Of a stretch of DNA of 64,000 nt, positions 47,496-59,062 are shown in pieces. The stretch is taken from positions 22,780,230 through 22,844,229 of the forward strand of contig CM046341.1 in the NCBI GenBank assembly GCA_025403435.1, written 5' to 3'. How positions within the stretch are numbered: the first letter of the stretch is position 1; the number at the start of each line of letters is the position of its first letter. This DNA is from Artocarpus heterophyllus. Its lineage: Eukaryota > Streptophyta > Magnoliopsida > Rosales > Moraceae. The notes beneath the pieces are model-generated. The model was not told the origin of the DNA. It did no database searches and worked only from the letters and a program-made list of their open reading frames with translations. Made by a program: the position numbers and the translations under genes.

Positions 47496-47539
47496 AGGCA
47501 GGCCGAACTTGCCCCATCGGCATGCCAAACTTAAGGATC
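47496..47539 (-). repeat. motif cluster in copia-B 5' LTR, interrupted
   Basis: Two units before the solo LTR; a third, ATCGGCATACCGAA, resumes at 49533. Confidence 0.8.
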
Positions 47540-48969
47540 TGTTAGACATGTATGCCCTAAGGAGTAAAAATGTAATAAGTTTTTAGAGACATTTTTATCA
47601 ATAAAGAATTTATTCATTATTTATATACCAAATCTTGTCCTCTTTATGTTCATATTTGTTGAATGTATGTTAAGCAAACAATAGTCTAAGATTGTCAGTC
47701 TAAACCTTAAGAGTTGGCCATATGATGGACAGATTATGCAAAAGACATGATTCTTAAGGTGATGGTCTAAATCATACGATCTGCAATCGAGGGAATAAAG
47801 TTGGGCACTTTATTCATGCAAAGATTGTTATGTTGTCTATATCCCTTTGGGAAGATGGTTTGTCTTGACCATCAGAGGTAGACTCCATGAATAGAAACAT
47901 TGGCACGTTGTCATAGATGACGATATGGTGGATCGGGACATAAAGTGAATTGATTTAGATTAATAATTCTGTCTCGGCAAATCGATTCACTTTAGACAAT
48001 CATTTATGTTGTATCTTAATCCTAAGATGAATAGTGGGCCTGTTGTCTTGACTTGTGTCTTTTGATGTACCAAAGGGTGATACTCACATCTTAATAGTGG
48101 TATGCATGCCGATACATTGGAGGCATGACTCCTGATGACGTAGACTTGTTATTCATAGATATGGAATCCATAGCTCCTCTATAGGAGTAATGATATCCTT
48201 TTATATGCATTATCCTGTAATTTGAAAACTGGAGCGCTCAACCATTTGGATACATAGGTGTAACCGAATGGTATACTGTCTTTGTATGGTAAGTTTTCCA
48301 ATGGTGAGATGATGGAACGTAAGATAAAAATAATCGGGAAGGTAAGACAGAACTTGTCTTTAAGCCGATTATGGATTATCATATGGGAATACGATACACT
48401 ATGATATGTCATGGAGACTTGGCTATACGGGCTTCGTAATTCTATATAGTTTGAGAGTGTAGCTCCAAGCTTTTAGTGGAGTAGCGTTGGAGTTGATAAT
48501 TATGAAATGTATATCTAAGATATTGGGTTTCATAATTATCGGGAGCTTGAACTATATAGGTCCATTTGGTCCCCTTTGCTAGCTCACAACATCCTGTAAC
48601 GACACGACGTGCTTTTCCAATAATTGGTGACTTATGTCGGATTTATCAGATTGGTTAAATTTGAAAGAATCAAATAATTCATGTCTATTTATCGGATGAA
48701 TTAATTTTGTAATAAAATTAATTCAAGATAAACTTGTTGAATTATTAAGATCGGATAATTCTTGTTTGTTTATCGGTTGATTTAATTTTGGATAAATTAG
48801 ATCAAGATAAGCTTGTAGAATTTTTGGGAATTAATTTATTTTTTTAGAGATTATCTAGATAAAGTTGTTTTGATCAGATAACTTCTCTATTAATTTATTT
48901 GAATTAAAACTAAGACTTTATCCTATAGAATCTCGGGTGAAAAATAAAAGATTTACGAGATTTTTTATT

Positions 48970-49014
48970 CGGTAGTTTGATCGGCCGATGGGACCTGTTC
49001 GGCCTGCCGATCAA
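48970..49014 (+). repeat. motif units in the solo copia LTR
   Basis: TTTGATCGGCCGATGG and TGTTCGGCCTGCCGATC, at the same LTR position as in copia-D. Confidence 0.75.
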
Positions 49015-49128
49015 CGAAGGATAAGATCACGTGTTTTCACGCGGATCTTGTCAGATATTGATCCAAATTTGATTCTAATATGAGTTTTGAGACTTAATCT
49101 GATAAGGACTGACCCTATGACCAACCTC

Positions 49129-49136
49129 TATAAATA
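49129..49136 (+). promoter_or_regulatory. TATA box of solo copia LTR
   Basis: TATAAATA followed by AGGAGTGATTCTC. Confidence 0.55.
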
Positions 49137-52100
49137 AGGAGTGATTCTCAGAAGTTACTTAGATCAATTGAGAGATTAAGAGTAATACTCTGCTAAGTGA
49201 GAATATGAAAAACTCCCTGAGAGCTTTTGTTCACAAATCACGAATACTTGCTTTGGGTTATCTCAATTGGTTGGAAGGAGAATCACTGGTGGAAGAGCTA
49301 GACGTGTGAGCCCACACTCACTCCGGTCGTGGATAGAGAATAGCAAAGAAGACCAGTTGGTTGAGACTCTTCTAGAACCTTATTTCTCTTCACAGATTGC
49401 GGAGGTTCTTCGGCACACAATGGTTAGTAAGGTCTGGTTAATTTATACATATATCATGTCAAACTTGTGTTTTGAAAATTACTATGATATAAAATTTTTA
49501 AAATTCCGCTGCATACTCTTTTTTCCAACAAGATCGGCATACCGAACTGCTGATAAAAAATCTCAGCGAATCTTTTATTTTCCACCCGAGATTCTATAGG
49601 ATAAAGTCTCGGTTTTAATTCAAATAACCCAATAGAAAAGTTATCTAATTAAAACAACTTTATCTAGATAATCTCTAAGAAAATAAAAGAATTTCCAATA
49701 ATTCCACAAGTTTATCTTGATCTAATTTATCCAAAAAATCAAATCAACCGACAAACAAACAAGAATTATCTGATCCTTACAATTCAACAAGTTTATCTTG
49801 AATTAATTTTTATCACAAAATTAATTCAACCGATAAACAGACATGAATTATTTAATTCTTTCAAATTTCAACTAATCTAATAAATCCGACATAAGTTACC
49901 AATTATTGAAAAAGCATGCCGTATCGTTACAGGATGTTGTGAGCTAGCAAAGGAGACCAAATGGACCTATATAGTTCAAGCTCCCAATAATTATGAAACC
50001 CAATATCCCAGATATATATTTCATAATTATCAACTCCAACACTACTCCACTAAAATCTTGGAGCTACACTCTCGAACTATATAGAATTACGAAGCTCGTA
50101 TAGCTAAGTCTCCATGACATATCATAGTGTATCGTATCCCCATATGATAATCCATAATCGGCTTAAGGACAAGTTCTGTCTTACCTTCCCGATTATTTTT
50201 ATCTTATGTTCCATTATCTCACTATCAGAAAACTTACTATCCAGTGACAGGATACCATTCGATTACACCTATGTATCTAAATGGTTGAGCGCTTCAGTTT
50301 TTTTAATTACAAGATAACGCATATAAGAGAATATCATTACTCTTAAAGAGGACCTATGGATTCCATATCTATGAACAACAGGTCTACGCTATCAAGAGTC
50401 ATGTCTCCAACGTACCGGCGTGCATACCACTATTAAGATGTGGGTGTCACCCTTTGGTACATCAAAAGACACAAGCCAAGACAACGAGCCTACTATTCAT
50501 CTCAAGATTATGATACAACACAAATAATTGTATAAAGTGAATCGATTTACCAAGACAGAATTATTAATCTCAATCAATTCACTTTATGTCCTGATCCAAC
50601 ACACCGTCAACTATGACAACGTGCCAATGTTTCTATTCATGGAGTCCACCTTCGATGGTTAAGACAAACCATCTTCCAAAAGGGATATAGACAACATAAC
50701 AATCTTTACATGAATAAAGCGCCCAACTTTATTCCCTCGATTGCGGATCTTATGATTTAGACTATCACCTTAAGAATCATGTCTTCTGCATAATCCATCC
50801 GTCATATGCCCAATTCTTAAGATTTAGACCGACAATCTCACACTATTATTTGCTTAACATGCATTCAACAAATATGAACGTAAAGAGGACAAGATTTGGT
50901 ATATAAACAATGAATTAATTCTTTATTGATAAAAAATGTCTCTAAAAACTTATTATATTTTTACTCCTTAGGGCATACATGTCTAACAATCCTCACTAGG
51001 ACGCTTCCTATATAGTGTGTTTTAGGACTTTCGGCCCATTGGAGTGCTGACGCCTTCCCTTATTTACCTTTTAGGGTATATGTACCCAAGGACGTAACCG
51101 TCGCCCTCTTCATGTCTCACCATCCTTTCATATTCTTAGCGACATGTATAGAGTCCATATTATCTAACCATGCTTCTTAAAATTGTATTAAGACATGTCA
51201 AATTACTTGACTTCGTTGTACATTACAAGACAGCTCCATGGTATTATGTTTCCAAGTGATATACATATAATAATATTTACAAAATAATATATAAATTATC
51301 TTGCAAACCAAATAATCAATTTTAATTAAATAATACCTTACAAAAGTTGAGTAATAAAATCCCTACCTCTTTGGCAATAATCTCCTAATAACTTATAACA
51401 CCTGCTCACCATGTAAGCTCCAATCTGATCCTTAACCTTAAGAAGACCATAATTTAACTTAAATACCAACTCTATGATTATGTCAATTTACTTTATTAAT
51501 GAGCCTTGTCATTTAATATGATCAAAATATGCATATGAATTTTACTTATAGTAAAAGTCAAAACTGACCTATATTTTAGTATAAAGTGTTTTAAAATTGG
51601 TTTTAAAACAAATTAATTTGAAATTTAATATATATCACAATAAAACAAATAAAGTAAATAGATTGGTACTTAGGTTGGCCTCGATTTGGTTCATAATAAG
51701 CACAAAAGTTCACAACATATACACAACATACTCTGCATAAAATTCCTCAAAAATATATTCATAACAATAATTAGAATATTAATTGAAAACATGCTTTCAT
51801 AACATAATATTATTCAAGTGATACAGTGGAGGAAATACTTACAAAACTGCTTAAGAGATTGGATAAAATTCTCTTTATTGCTCCTCTTTTCTCTCTTTTT
51901 CTTATTTCTTTCTCTCTCTATCTCTTTCCCTCTTGACTCTTTTGCTCTCTTTTCTCCATCTTTCTTTTTCTCTGTTGGGTTCTCTACTGTGGGAGAAAGA
52001 ATGAGAAGTTGGGCTTACATAAGCGAAATGGAGAGGAAACAATATTTGGCTAACATATTGTATCTTCACGTGGGTGGAAGCAGGGAAGGAGAAAAAGAAG

Positions 52101-52255
52101 ATGAAAAAAAAGAAAAAGAAGAAAATGATAGCAAGAGTTGGGGACCAGGTGAGGAAAATCAAAGGAAAATCAATGAGAAAATGGAGGTGTCTTTAGGGGT
52201 GGTTCATGAGGAGAAGAAAAAGAGAGAAAAAAATTAAAAAAAATTGGGTGTTACA

Positions 52256-53132
52256 TGCTTTAAGAAGAGAATACATCTTAAGTTTTGTGCTAGTCTTATT
52301 TATTGGAGCAAAAAGCATTCATTAATTCTCAAATGTTATACCTAACCTGATAAGGTATTTAAAACATGTGGTTAGAACCGAAACTTTTTAACTAAAAACC
52401 ATAGCATATGAGATCTTTACATTACATTTTATTTTTTATGATCATTGTAGATGTGAGTGTTTTACATTGTAGCAACAACAAGCTTTAGTTACAATTTTTT
52501 TTGCCCAACACTCTTAAACTAAGTGACAACTCGATAGTCTTGTTAAAAGAAAAAAAAAATAGCATATGTCAAAATGTTGAGGAGTAATTTTAGAGAAGTA
52601 TTATAGACTAGAGGCTATTATAAGTACGCTTTTAGGGTTTAGGGGACATATTAATATAAGTGATATAGTTCGAGAAGAATTTATAAGATTTATCCTTTTT
52701 TGTTTTCATTTTGATATTTTGTATTTTAAAATAACATTGTGTTGGCACCATATTATTTCAACAATATTGAAAAATGTTAATATCATTGTGGCAAACTAGA
52801 CATGTTGTCTGAACATGAAATGTTCACCTTACTCTTTCATTAAAACCTCAAATTAATTTCATGAAACAAAAAATTAATAGTTCAAAGATATTTACCAAAT
52901 TACAAAACTGGATAAGTGTTTTGCATGATTTAATATATAGGCCGTTTGGAAGAATGGCTTAAAGTATCAGCTACAACTATGAACATTATAAAGCTCTTAC
53001 ATGCCATAGTAAAAAGTAAAAAGTAAAAAGTTGCTACAGTATAAAGCTCTTACATGCTACCGTTCTCGAACCAAAACTGTTGGTTTCAACCGTTCTTCCA
53101 AACAGCCTAATAGTTAAAAACATAAAATGAAT
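52256..53132. other. intergenic DNA with a MITE
   Basis: Begins with TSD TGCTT (52256-52260). No genes. Contains the MITE at 52939-53109. Confidence 0.6.
52939..53109. mobile_element. short MITE with 18/20 terminal inverted repeats
   Basis: Left end TAGGCCGTTTGGAAGAATGG; the right end reverse-complements to TAGGCTGTTTGGAAGAACGG. About 171 bp, non-coding, with an internal (AAAAGT)n-like stretch. The GGCYGTTTGG tip resembles PIF/Harbinger (Tourist-type) TIRs, but a clean 3-bp TSD is not visible, so the superfamily is uncertain. Confidence 0.72.
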
Positions 53133-54259
53133 TGTCACAGACCCCGATTCCGGTGGCAACGTAGTGGATTAATTAAATTAATCAAACCAAATTTTAATTA
53201 AACTCACCAATTAATTAATTGAGTTATTTTATGAAAACATGCTAAATTTAAAATTTTTAAATAAGTACCCTTAATCCAAAATAAGTTAAAATAATAAGAA
53301 ATAAAAACTGATAAAAACGAGTTGGGCTGCACCGGACCCGCATTTGTGCATACACATGGTACAACACAAATAAATGCAACCACAGTCCAAATCAAAAGAA
53401 AAGATTAAAATATTACATGTCTTAGTCAGATAAGCAAATAGCCTAGATAGAAAGATCCTACAATCCACGTGTATGTTTACTAGCGTCCTACTCGGCACTA
53501 TGTTGCGAACCACGTAGGAGGGGGGAAGTTTTAAAAACAATAAAACTATGAGCGGAAGGCTCAATAGGACTTTAAGCTTTGAAAACATTGAACTTGAATA
53601 TGAAAATCATTATTATCACAAAATGATAAAATACAACAAAGAAATTTATTAATTCTATTCTTACCATTTAGTCCATTATTTATCTGGAAATAGTCTCATC
53701 ATTTAGTCTTAGACAAAACCATTATAATTACCACCATAGTGACTTAGTTGGGTTTCGGGACCTGCCCTTAAAGTCACTCTCTACACGACCCGATCTCTAA
53801 GTATGACATCATGCCCTAATATATCATTCTAAACGGTGTTTGTGACACGTCTGACTCTATATCACTATTTAAGTCTCATATTACCGAGTGTTTTTATTTA
53901 CATTCATTATTCTATTCATTATGGTCATGTCATTGTTCAACAGTCATTAAAAATAATGGATAAATTCCTTTCAATCATTCCTTAAAACATTTTCAAAGGA
54001 AAAACACTTTGTGGCTAAAACCCTTTTTAAAATCATGGCTAACAAAGAAAAGGGACTAGAGTCCTACCTCGTTATCTCCTACAAGAGTACAAGCAATATA
54101 GTCCTGATCTGCTATATGTTAGCTCCACAGAACCACAAGCAACCTTAGATATGAACTAGATCCGTCAATATCTAACTTAAAGTATTCTATAATGCTATAC
54201 TAACTCATGGTGTCTTAGTGTGCTATTTATATTCACGAAATCATACCATAAGATTAAGG
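53133..54259 (-). repeat. old gypsy LTR fragment, minus strand
   Basis: Starts TGTCACAGACCCCG and is collinear with 2447-3550 of the gypsy-1 LTR: shared blocks include the stretch around CACGACCCGATCTCT and ATTACCGAGTGTT. It is clearly more diverged than gypsy-1 is from gypsy-C, hence older or a sister subfamily. It is cut at 54260. Confidence 0.82.
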
Positions 54260-56799
54260 TGTAATGACCGAGAAAATTTCATTGATAAAACTTAATATTT
54301 AATTGGGTTTAATTAATGAATTTACTATTAAAAATATAAATTTTTATAAAGATTGTAATTTTTGTAAAAATTATGATAGAGTATGAATAAATGACATTGA
54401 TTGTAAATTTTATGGTAAATGTGATGCCATGTTGGATATCACCGAATACAGATTTTATGAGTTTAATTATTCAAAAATTTGTAAATAATATCCATAAAAT
54501 GAATTTTATATCACAATTAATTGTAAAATTGTAATATAAACACATAGGTATAAAAGAATATAAATATGATGTAGAGTCTACCGAGACCTAACCTAATGTA
54601 AGAAAGAGACCAATGCAGTATAAGAATACTGTTAAGTGAAAACGCAGATACAAAAAATGTTATGATTGGCCTCCAAAAGTGAACGAAAAGTAAATCAAAT
54701 ATTTTTATACAGTCTAAGGATAGAAAGTACATTGATTTGACCACGACAGTATATGAAAAATACTGTATGGTGAAAAATTACACAGTATAAATTTTTAACT
54801 CCACAAAGTAGACACTCCTTGGTTTTCTATTGGGCCACATGTCTAGAAAAGTGGCCCAATCACCTCATGAAACCTAAGGGGTATACTCATGGATTACCAT
54901 GAGTCACCAAATGAGATAAGAATGCATTTATGGCAAGCTTATCATAAAATTTTCATTTCTTTCTTTCCTCCAAGTTTTGGCAGCCATTGTTGAACCTTTC
55001 AAAAAAATTTCTCAAGCCCAAAACTTTGCAAAAACAACCCCAAAACAAGTTTTAGAGCAAGCTCAAGGATTTTTCACAAGATTTAAGGTAAAATCCCAAA
55101 CTTTTTAGCAAGTTTTCAAGGGATTTTTCATGAGTTAAGGGGGAAATTAATTCATGGTGTTTTTGCATAAAAATGAAGCCTAAGAAGAAGTTCAAGGAGC
55201 CTTGGAAGGCTAGAAATCAAAAGAGTGTTATTTGGGTAAGTTTTGAGTTTCAAAGTTTTGAAATTTTGTAATTTTTATTTTGATTTTTATTACTTTGAAC
55301 CTATGTGGGTTCTTGAGCATATATTTGATGGAATTTCATGTATATGTGATGTATGGTATGTTTAAGTTGTGAAATTTTACTTTATGGTGGAAAATAATAA
55401 TTTTTACAAAAAGTTTATTTTTGTAATTTTGAGGTTAGTTTAAGTACAAATGATGTTTGAAGCATGAGGATGATTTAAATATGGCATGGAACGGTTTCTA
55501 AAGGGATAGATTTGCAATTTTAAAATGGACTTTTATAAAAATACCCTAAGGACTAAATTGAAAGAAAATGTTCTTTCTCGGTAGATTTGAAAAATGCCCA
55601 AAATACCCCTATACAGTGAGATTTTGAGAAAAATTAAAGCACAAAAGTTGTAGATCTCGATAAAACTCTAAGACATTGCAAACGGTTTGTCGAAAAACTC
55701 AATCATTTGTGAGTTTTTGATTTTTTAAGAATTTATCAAAAGTGAAAAAAATGTTAAAATGGTAAATATGTTATTTTTCAAAATGATTTAAGGTATAGTA
55801 TTTTGAGTAAAAATGTTCCTTATGAAAAATAAGACATTTTGATGTAAAGAGATAAATTTTAGCCCTAGGGATAAAATTGTCAAAATTTTCAATCAAGGGA
55901 TCGAATTGTAAATTTTTATGAAAAAAGGGGTATAGAGAGGTAATAAAGAGACCCGACCCATTAGGATGTTATTTTGAAATAAATACGTGATCGTTTTCAG
56001 TAGAAGAGCGAAACCAAGCTCGAAAAGTTAGTTGGCTTGCTAGGGGCAAAATCGTCATTTTTCTCTGAGTAGACCAAATTGTCTTAACACGACCCCAAGA
56101 GGGAAAAAGGGTGATTAGAAAGAATTTTGCTCTTCGTAAATGGTAATGTTATAAGATAAGATAAGAGCAAATGAACTAGTAATTTTAGAGTTGTATACGG
56201 TTATGTAACTTGACTAGTTAAGTAACGAAAATTTTGTAACGAAACGTAATAAACATGGCTAATAGTTTTAAAATTGACCAACAGGATCCTAAGAGTCTAG
56301 GAGAAAGGAGAATCGAAGTCGATTTAACGGTACACAAAAAAAAAAAAGTAAATACCTTTTCCACCTATAGTATGAAAATGTAGGTATAGGATGTATGTAT
56401 TTGTACACCTGATTATATATATTACTGTGTAAACGGGTGTGTTTGTTATGAAATGAATACCTAAGAGGTACAATATGGATACCTGTGAATATGCGATTAA
56501 AATACCTAAGTGTATAACATGTTATGTATTAGTATGTATAATATATTATGTACTCGTGTGTACAATAAAGAATACCTCTGTGTATAGAATGTTACGTACC
56601 TGTGTGTACAATGATAAATACCTGTGTGTATATAAAGTAAACACTTGTGTGTATTATGTTATGCAACGAATTTATGTGCTATGGATAACATGTGAACATC
56701 ACATCATGCATGGTATGTCAGCCATAATAAATGAACTAGTAAATATGTCACCAGATATTAAGAAAAGTGTCGCATCGACTCCTGACTCAAGGGGAGTTT
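54260..56799 (+). repeat. LTR-like fragment X, 3' side cut by gypsy-C
   Basis: Starts TGTAATGACCGAG at the breakpoint of the older LTR, the usual tip of a gypsy-type LTR, and runs until gypsy-C begins at 56800. It is non-coding and about 2.5 kb. It has a promoter-like CT-rich patch at about 54955-54975, a possible donor TTAAG|GTAAA near 55087 and a degenerate minisatellite at its right end. The other end is outside the window, so an LTR is the best guess rather than proven. Confidence 0.6.
56440..56665 (+). repeat. degenerate minisatellite, ATACCTGTGTGTA units
   Basis: At least six variants of (A)TACCTGTGTGTA followed by A/T-rich spacers (near 56508, 56551, 56575, 56601, 56620 and 56643), irregular period of about 20-45 bp. 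Confidence 0.7.
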
Positions 56800-58956
56800 T
56801 GTAACGCCCTGAAATTTATTTAATGTTATTGTAATGTAAAATAATGAATTAGTGTGTCATAATTAATGTTTCAACATTAATTTGATTATTTGGTTGAATT
56901 TTGAATTTTTGGTTGTTTTGTTAATTTGTTGAATTCAAATGATTTCTTATTGTTTTAAAATGATGTTTTGAGTTTTAAACTACAACCGTTTGTAAAATGT
57001 TAAAAATATTCCGTTTTACAAAACCGTGGGTGGCATTTGGTTTTCGCACAGTAAAACCGCCTACCGTTTCTCTCTATTTATTCTCTCACCTCTCCCTCTC
57101 TCTTTACTCTCAGCTTTCACTCTCTCTAATCTCTCCCTCTCTCTTCCCGTGGTTCTCTCACTCTCCCTCTCGGTCTCTCCTCTTCTCTCTAAATTTCTCC
57201 TCAAATTTTTGAATCAAAATTCGAATCCAAGCTTCGGGTTAGCAAGGAGGAAGCTCAAGAACGTGATTTGGCAACCGAGAACGCGGATTGAAGCTTCGAT
57301 TCGAGGTTAGTTTTGAAATTTCTAAACTTTTTCCAAAATTTTTAATTTTATGTATTTTTGAAATTTAAGTTCGGTTGAGCTTAGAAAACCTTTGATTTGA
57401 GCTAAATGAACTTAGAACAACTAGAATCTAAGCTTAGATTGAAGAAAAACGAATTGGATTCAAGATTTTTCATTTTTTCTCATTTTTCCCCATTTTCAAA
57501 TTTTTGAGATTTTTGAGTTTAAATCTTGTTTAAATGAGTTCAAAAGTGTTTTAGCATATTTTTCTATCATCTATGATTGTTTTCCATGCCTGAGATTTGA
57601 GAAAAACATGTTAAAATCAATATTTGGATTTTGGGAGATTGAAAACTCGTGGCTGGAATTTTTGGGTTTTTCCAGTTCGACAGGCCGGATTCAAAGGATC
57701 GGCAGGCCAGAGTTCATCTGTCCGGCAGGCCAAGCCTGGGAAATGTCTGGCCAACCGGACTTGGTTTCCGGCAGGCCAAACTGTACAGTTCGGCTGGCCA
57801 AAGTAGGGAGTCCGACAGGCCGGTAGAGCTTAGGAAAATTTTGTGGTTTTTCACCCGTTTTCACTGTTTTGAACCCTGATTTAAATTCCAACCTTGTAAA
57901 ATGATTCTAATGATACAAATGATACACTAGGACATCATGAAATGGCTTAGTAACATAGAAGTCTCAAACTAGATATTGATCGACTTAGTGTGTATCTAGG
58001 ATCATTCGTGGTTCCGCGGAGCTAACGTATAGCGGACCAAGATTACGGTGTGGGCCACCGACACGAGTATCGAGGTAGGACTTCTACCCCATTCCTTGGT
58101 AGCCTAGTTTTAAATGATTTGGCTTTGAAAATGGTTTCCATAAAAATGTTTTCAACGGTTGTTTGAAAATGAATTTATCGGCTATATTTTAATATGCCGT
58201 GAACTAAATGGACTTTATAATGAATGTAAATTACAATACTCGGTAAATGGGTTTTGAATGATGATGGAAATAAACACAAAGGCATGATGCCATATCAAAG
58301 ATCGGGTCGTGTAGCGATCGACCTTGGGGGCAGATCCCGAAACCCAACTAGGCCACTACGGTGGTGATATTCTTATGGTTTGCCTAGGAAAAGAAAATTA
58401 TGTTTTTGGTTGTCTGAGTAAACTGTTTTGGGTAAGAATGGTTTTATTTAAATTTATTTATTTATTCAATGTTTCTTTTAAATAATCCCTTCAATAATGA
58501 AATTTTCCTTTAAATTAAATAATTTGATAAAATACTGTCCTACTGAGCCTTTCGCTCACATTTTCTTTTTTTTTTTTTTTTAAATTTCTCCCCCTTTAGG
58601 TGGTTTTCCATTTAGGTTTGGAGAGGATTCAATGGACAAGACTCAAGAGCAGTAGAAGGACTAATAGATTTACTTGTAATATTTAATTAAGGCATGTAAG
58701 ATTTTAACTTTATTTGTATTGAGACTATGGTTGTATTATTATATTGTCAATACCATGAGTGTGCACAAGTTGTGGGTCAGTGGGACCCATACTCGCTATG
58801 TTTATTATTTAATATTTATTTTTCATGCAATGGCTTTCTTAAAAATTTCACATTTTATATTTAATTTAACCCCTAAACTCTTAATTTTTAATTAAATTCT
58901 CCTTTAATTAATTTAAATAATCTGTCATGTCACCTCCCATTCTCCGGGGCGTGACA
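56800..58956 (+). repeat. gypsy-C 5' LTR
   Basis: 2157 bp, TGTAACGCCC...GGGGCGTGACA. CT-rich tract at 57060-57190 with CTATTTATT just upstream, likely promoter. Possible donor CGAG|GTTAG at 57306 and acceptor CCCTTTAG at 58599, both conserved in gypsy-1. Motif cluster at 57675-57824. Confidence 0.93.
57675..57824 (+). repeat. GGCAGGCCGAA cluster in gypsy-C 5' LTR
   Basis: About seven units (TTCGACAGGCCGGA, ATCGGCAGGCCAGA, CCGGCAGGCCAA, TTCGGCTGGCCAAA and others). It corresponds to 3617-3788 of gypsy-1, but units have changed independently. It lies downstream of the probable promoter, hence in the RNA leader. Confidence 0.88.
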
Positions 58957-58959
58957 GAA

Positions 58960-58976
58960 TGATATCAGAGCTCAAG
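58960..58976 (+). promoter_or_regulatory. gypsy-C primer-binding site (tRNA-iMet)
   Basis: TGATATCAGAGCTCAAG, three bases after the LTR; one mismatch in the first 12 bases to the initiator-Met complement. Confidence 0.85.
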
Positions 58977-59062
58977 GTTATGAACCTTGAAAATTTTGCA
59001 CACATAGGTTTGACAATGAAATGCCTCTGACAGTCCAAACTTTTGTTTTCAAAAGTGAAAGA

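Larger units (their letters stand above)
47540..49530 (+). mobile_element. solo copia LTR inserted in copia-B 5' LTR
   Basis: 1991 bp, TGTTAGACATG...TTTTTTCCAACA, plus orientation, same family as its host. TSD GGATC (47535-47539) and AGATC (49531-49535), one change; the empty site is seen in the copia-B 3' LTR at about 39928-39932. There is no internal sequence. TATA box at 49129 and its own motif units at 48970-49014. Confidence 0.93.
39384..50988 (-). mobile_element. copia-B: complete Ty1/copia element, minus strand, carrying a solo LTR
   Basis: Read right to left: 5' LTR (50988 to 46989, split), primer-binding site, leader, gag, protease, integrase, RT, RNase H, polypurine tract, 3' LTR (41385-39384). 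TSD ATCTT at 39379-39383 and ATCCT at 50989-50993 (one change). About 9.6 kb without the nested solo LTR. Same family as A and D but opposite orientation. It retains Arg and Gln codons where A and D have shared stops, yet still has its own stops and frameshifts. Confidence 0.94.
46989..50988 (-). repeat. copia-B 5' LTR, split by a solo LTR
   Basis: Pieces 46989-47539 and 49536-50988 join to an LTR of about 2.0 kb collinear with 39384-41385. The inner end is mutated (TATTAG instead of TGTTGG on the plus strand). TATA box at 47368. Motif units flank the insertion point at 47496-47539 and 49531-49556. Confidence 0.9.
38685..52255 (-). mobile_element. gypsy-type solo LTR split by copia-B
   Basis: Left part 38685-39383 and right part 50989-52255, about 1.96 kb together once copia-B and its duplication are removed. 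Outer ends TGTAATGCCC and GGGTGTTACA are palindromic as in many gypsy LTRs. Perfect TSD TGCTT at 38680-38684 and 52256-52260. No primer-binding site or internal domain follows either end, so it is a solo LTR left by LTR-LTR recombination. Orientation is minus by resemblance of its left part to the left part of the gypsy-1 LTR (for example TTACATG near 38925 and 2739). The right part contains a CT-rich tract and a Lys/Glu-rich spurious frame. Confidence 0.85.

Noticed and set aside
51818..52237. A 139-codon frame ending in a Lys/Glu-rich segment
   Set aside because: It lies inside the solo gypsy LTR in low-complexity CT/GA-rich DNA; no homology or codon signal recognised.
52628..52645. Telomere-like TTTAGGGTTTAGGGG
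   Set aside because: Only about two units, too short to be an interstitial telomere array.
56475..56804. 109-codon Cys/Tyr/Val-rich frame
   Set aside because: It is translated minisatellite DNA of fragment X and runs into the gypsy-C LTR.
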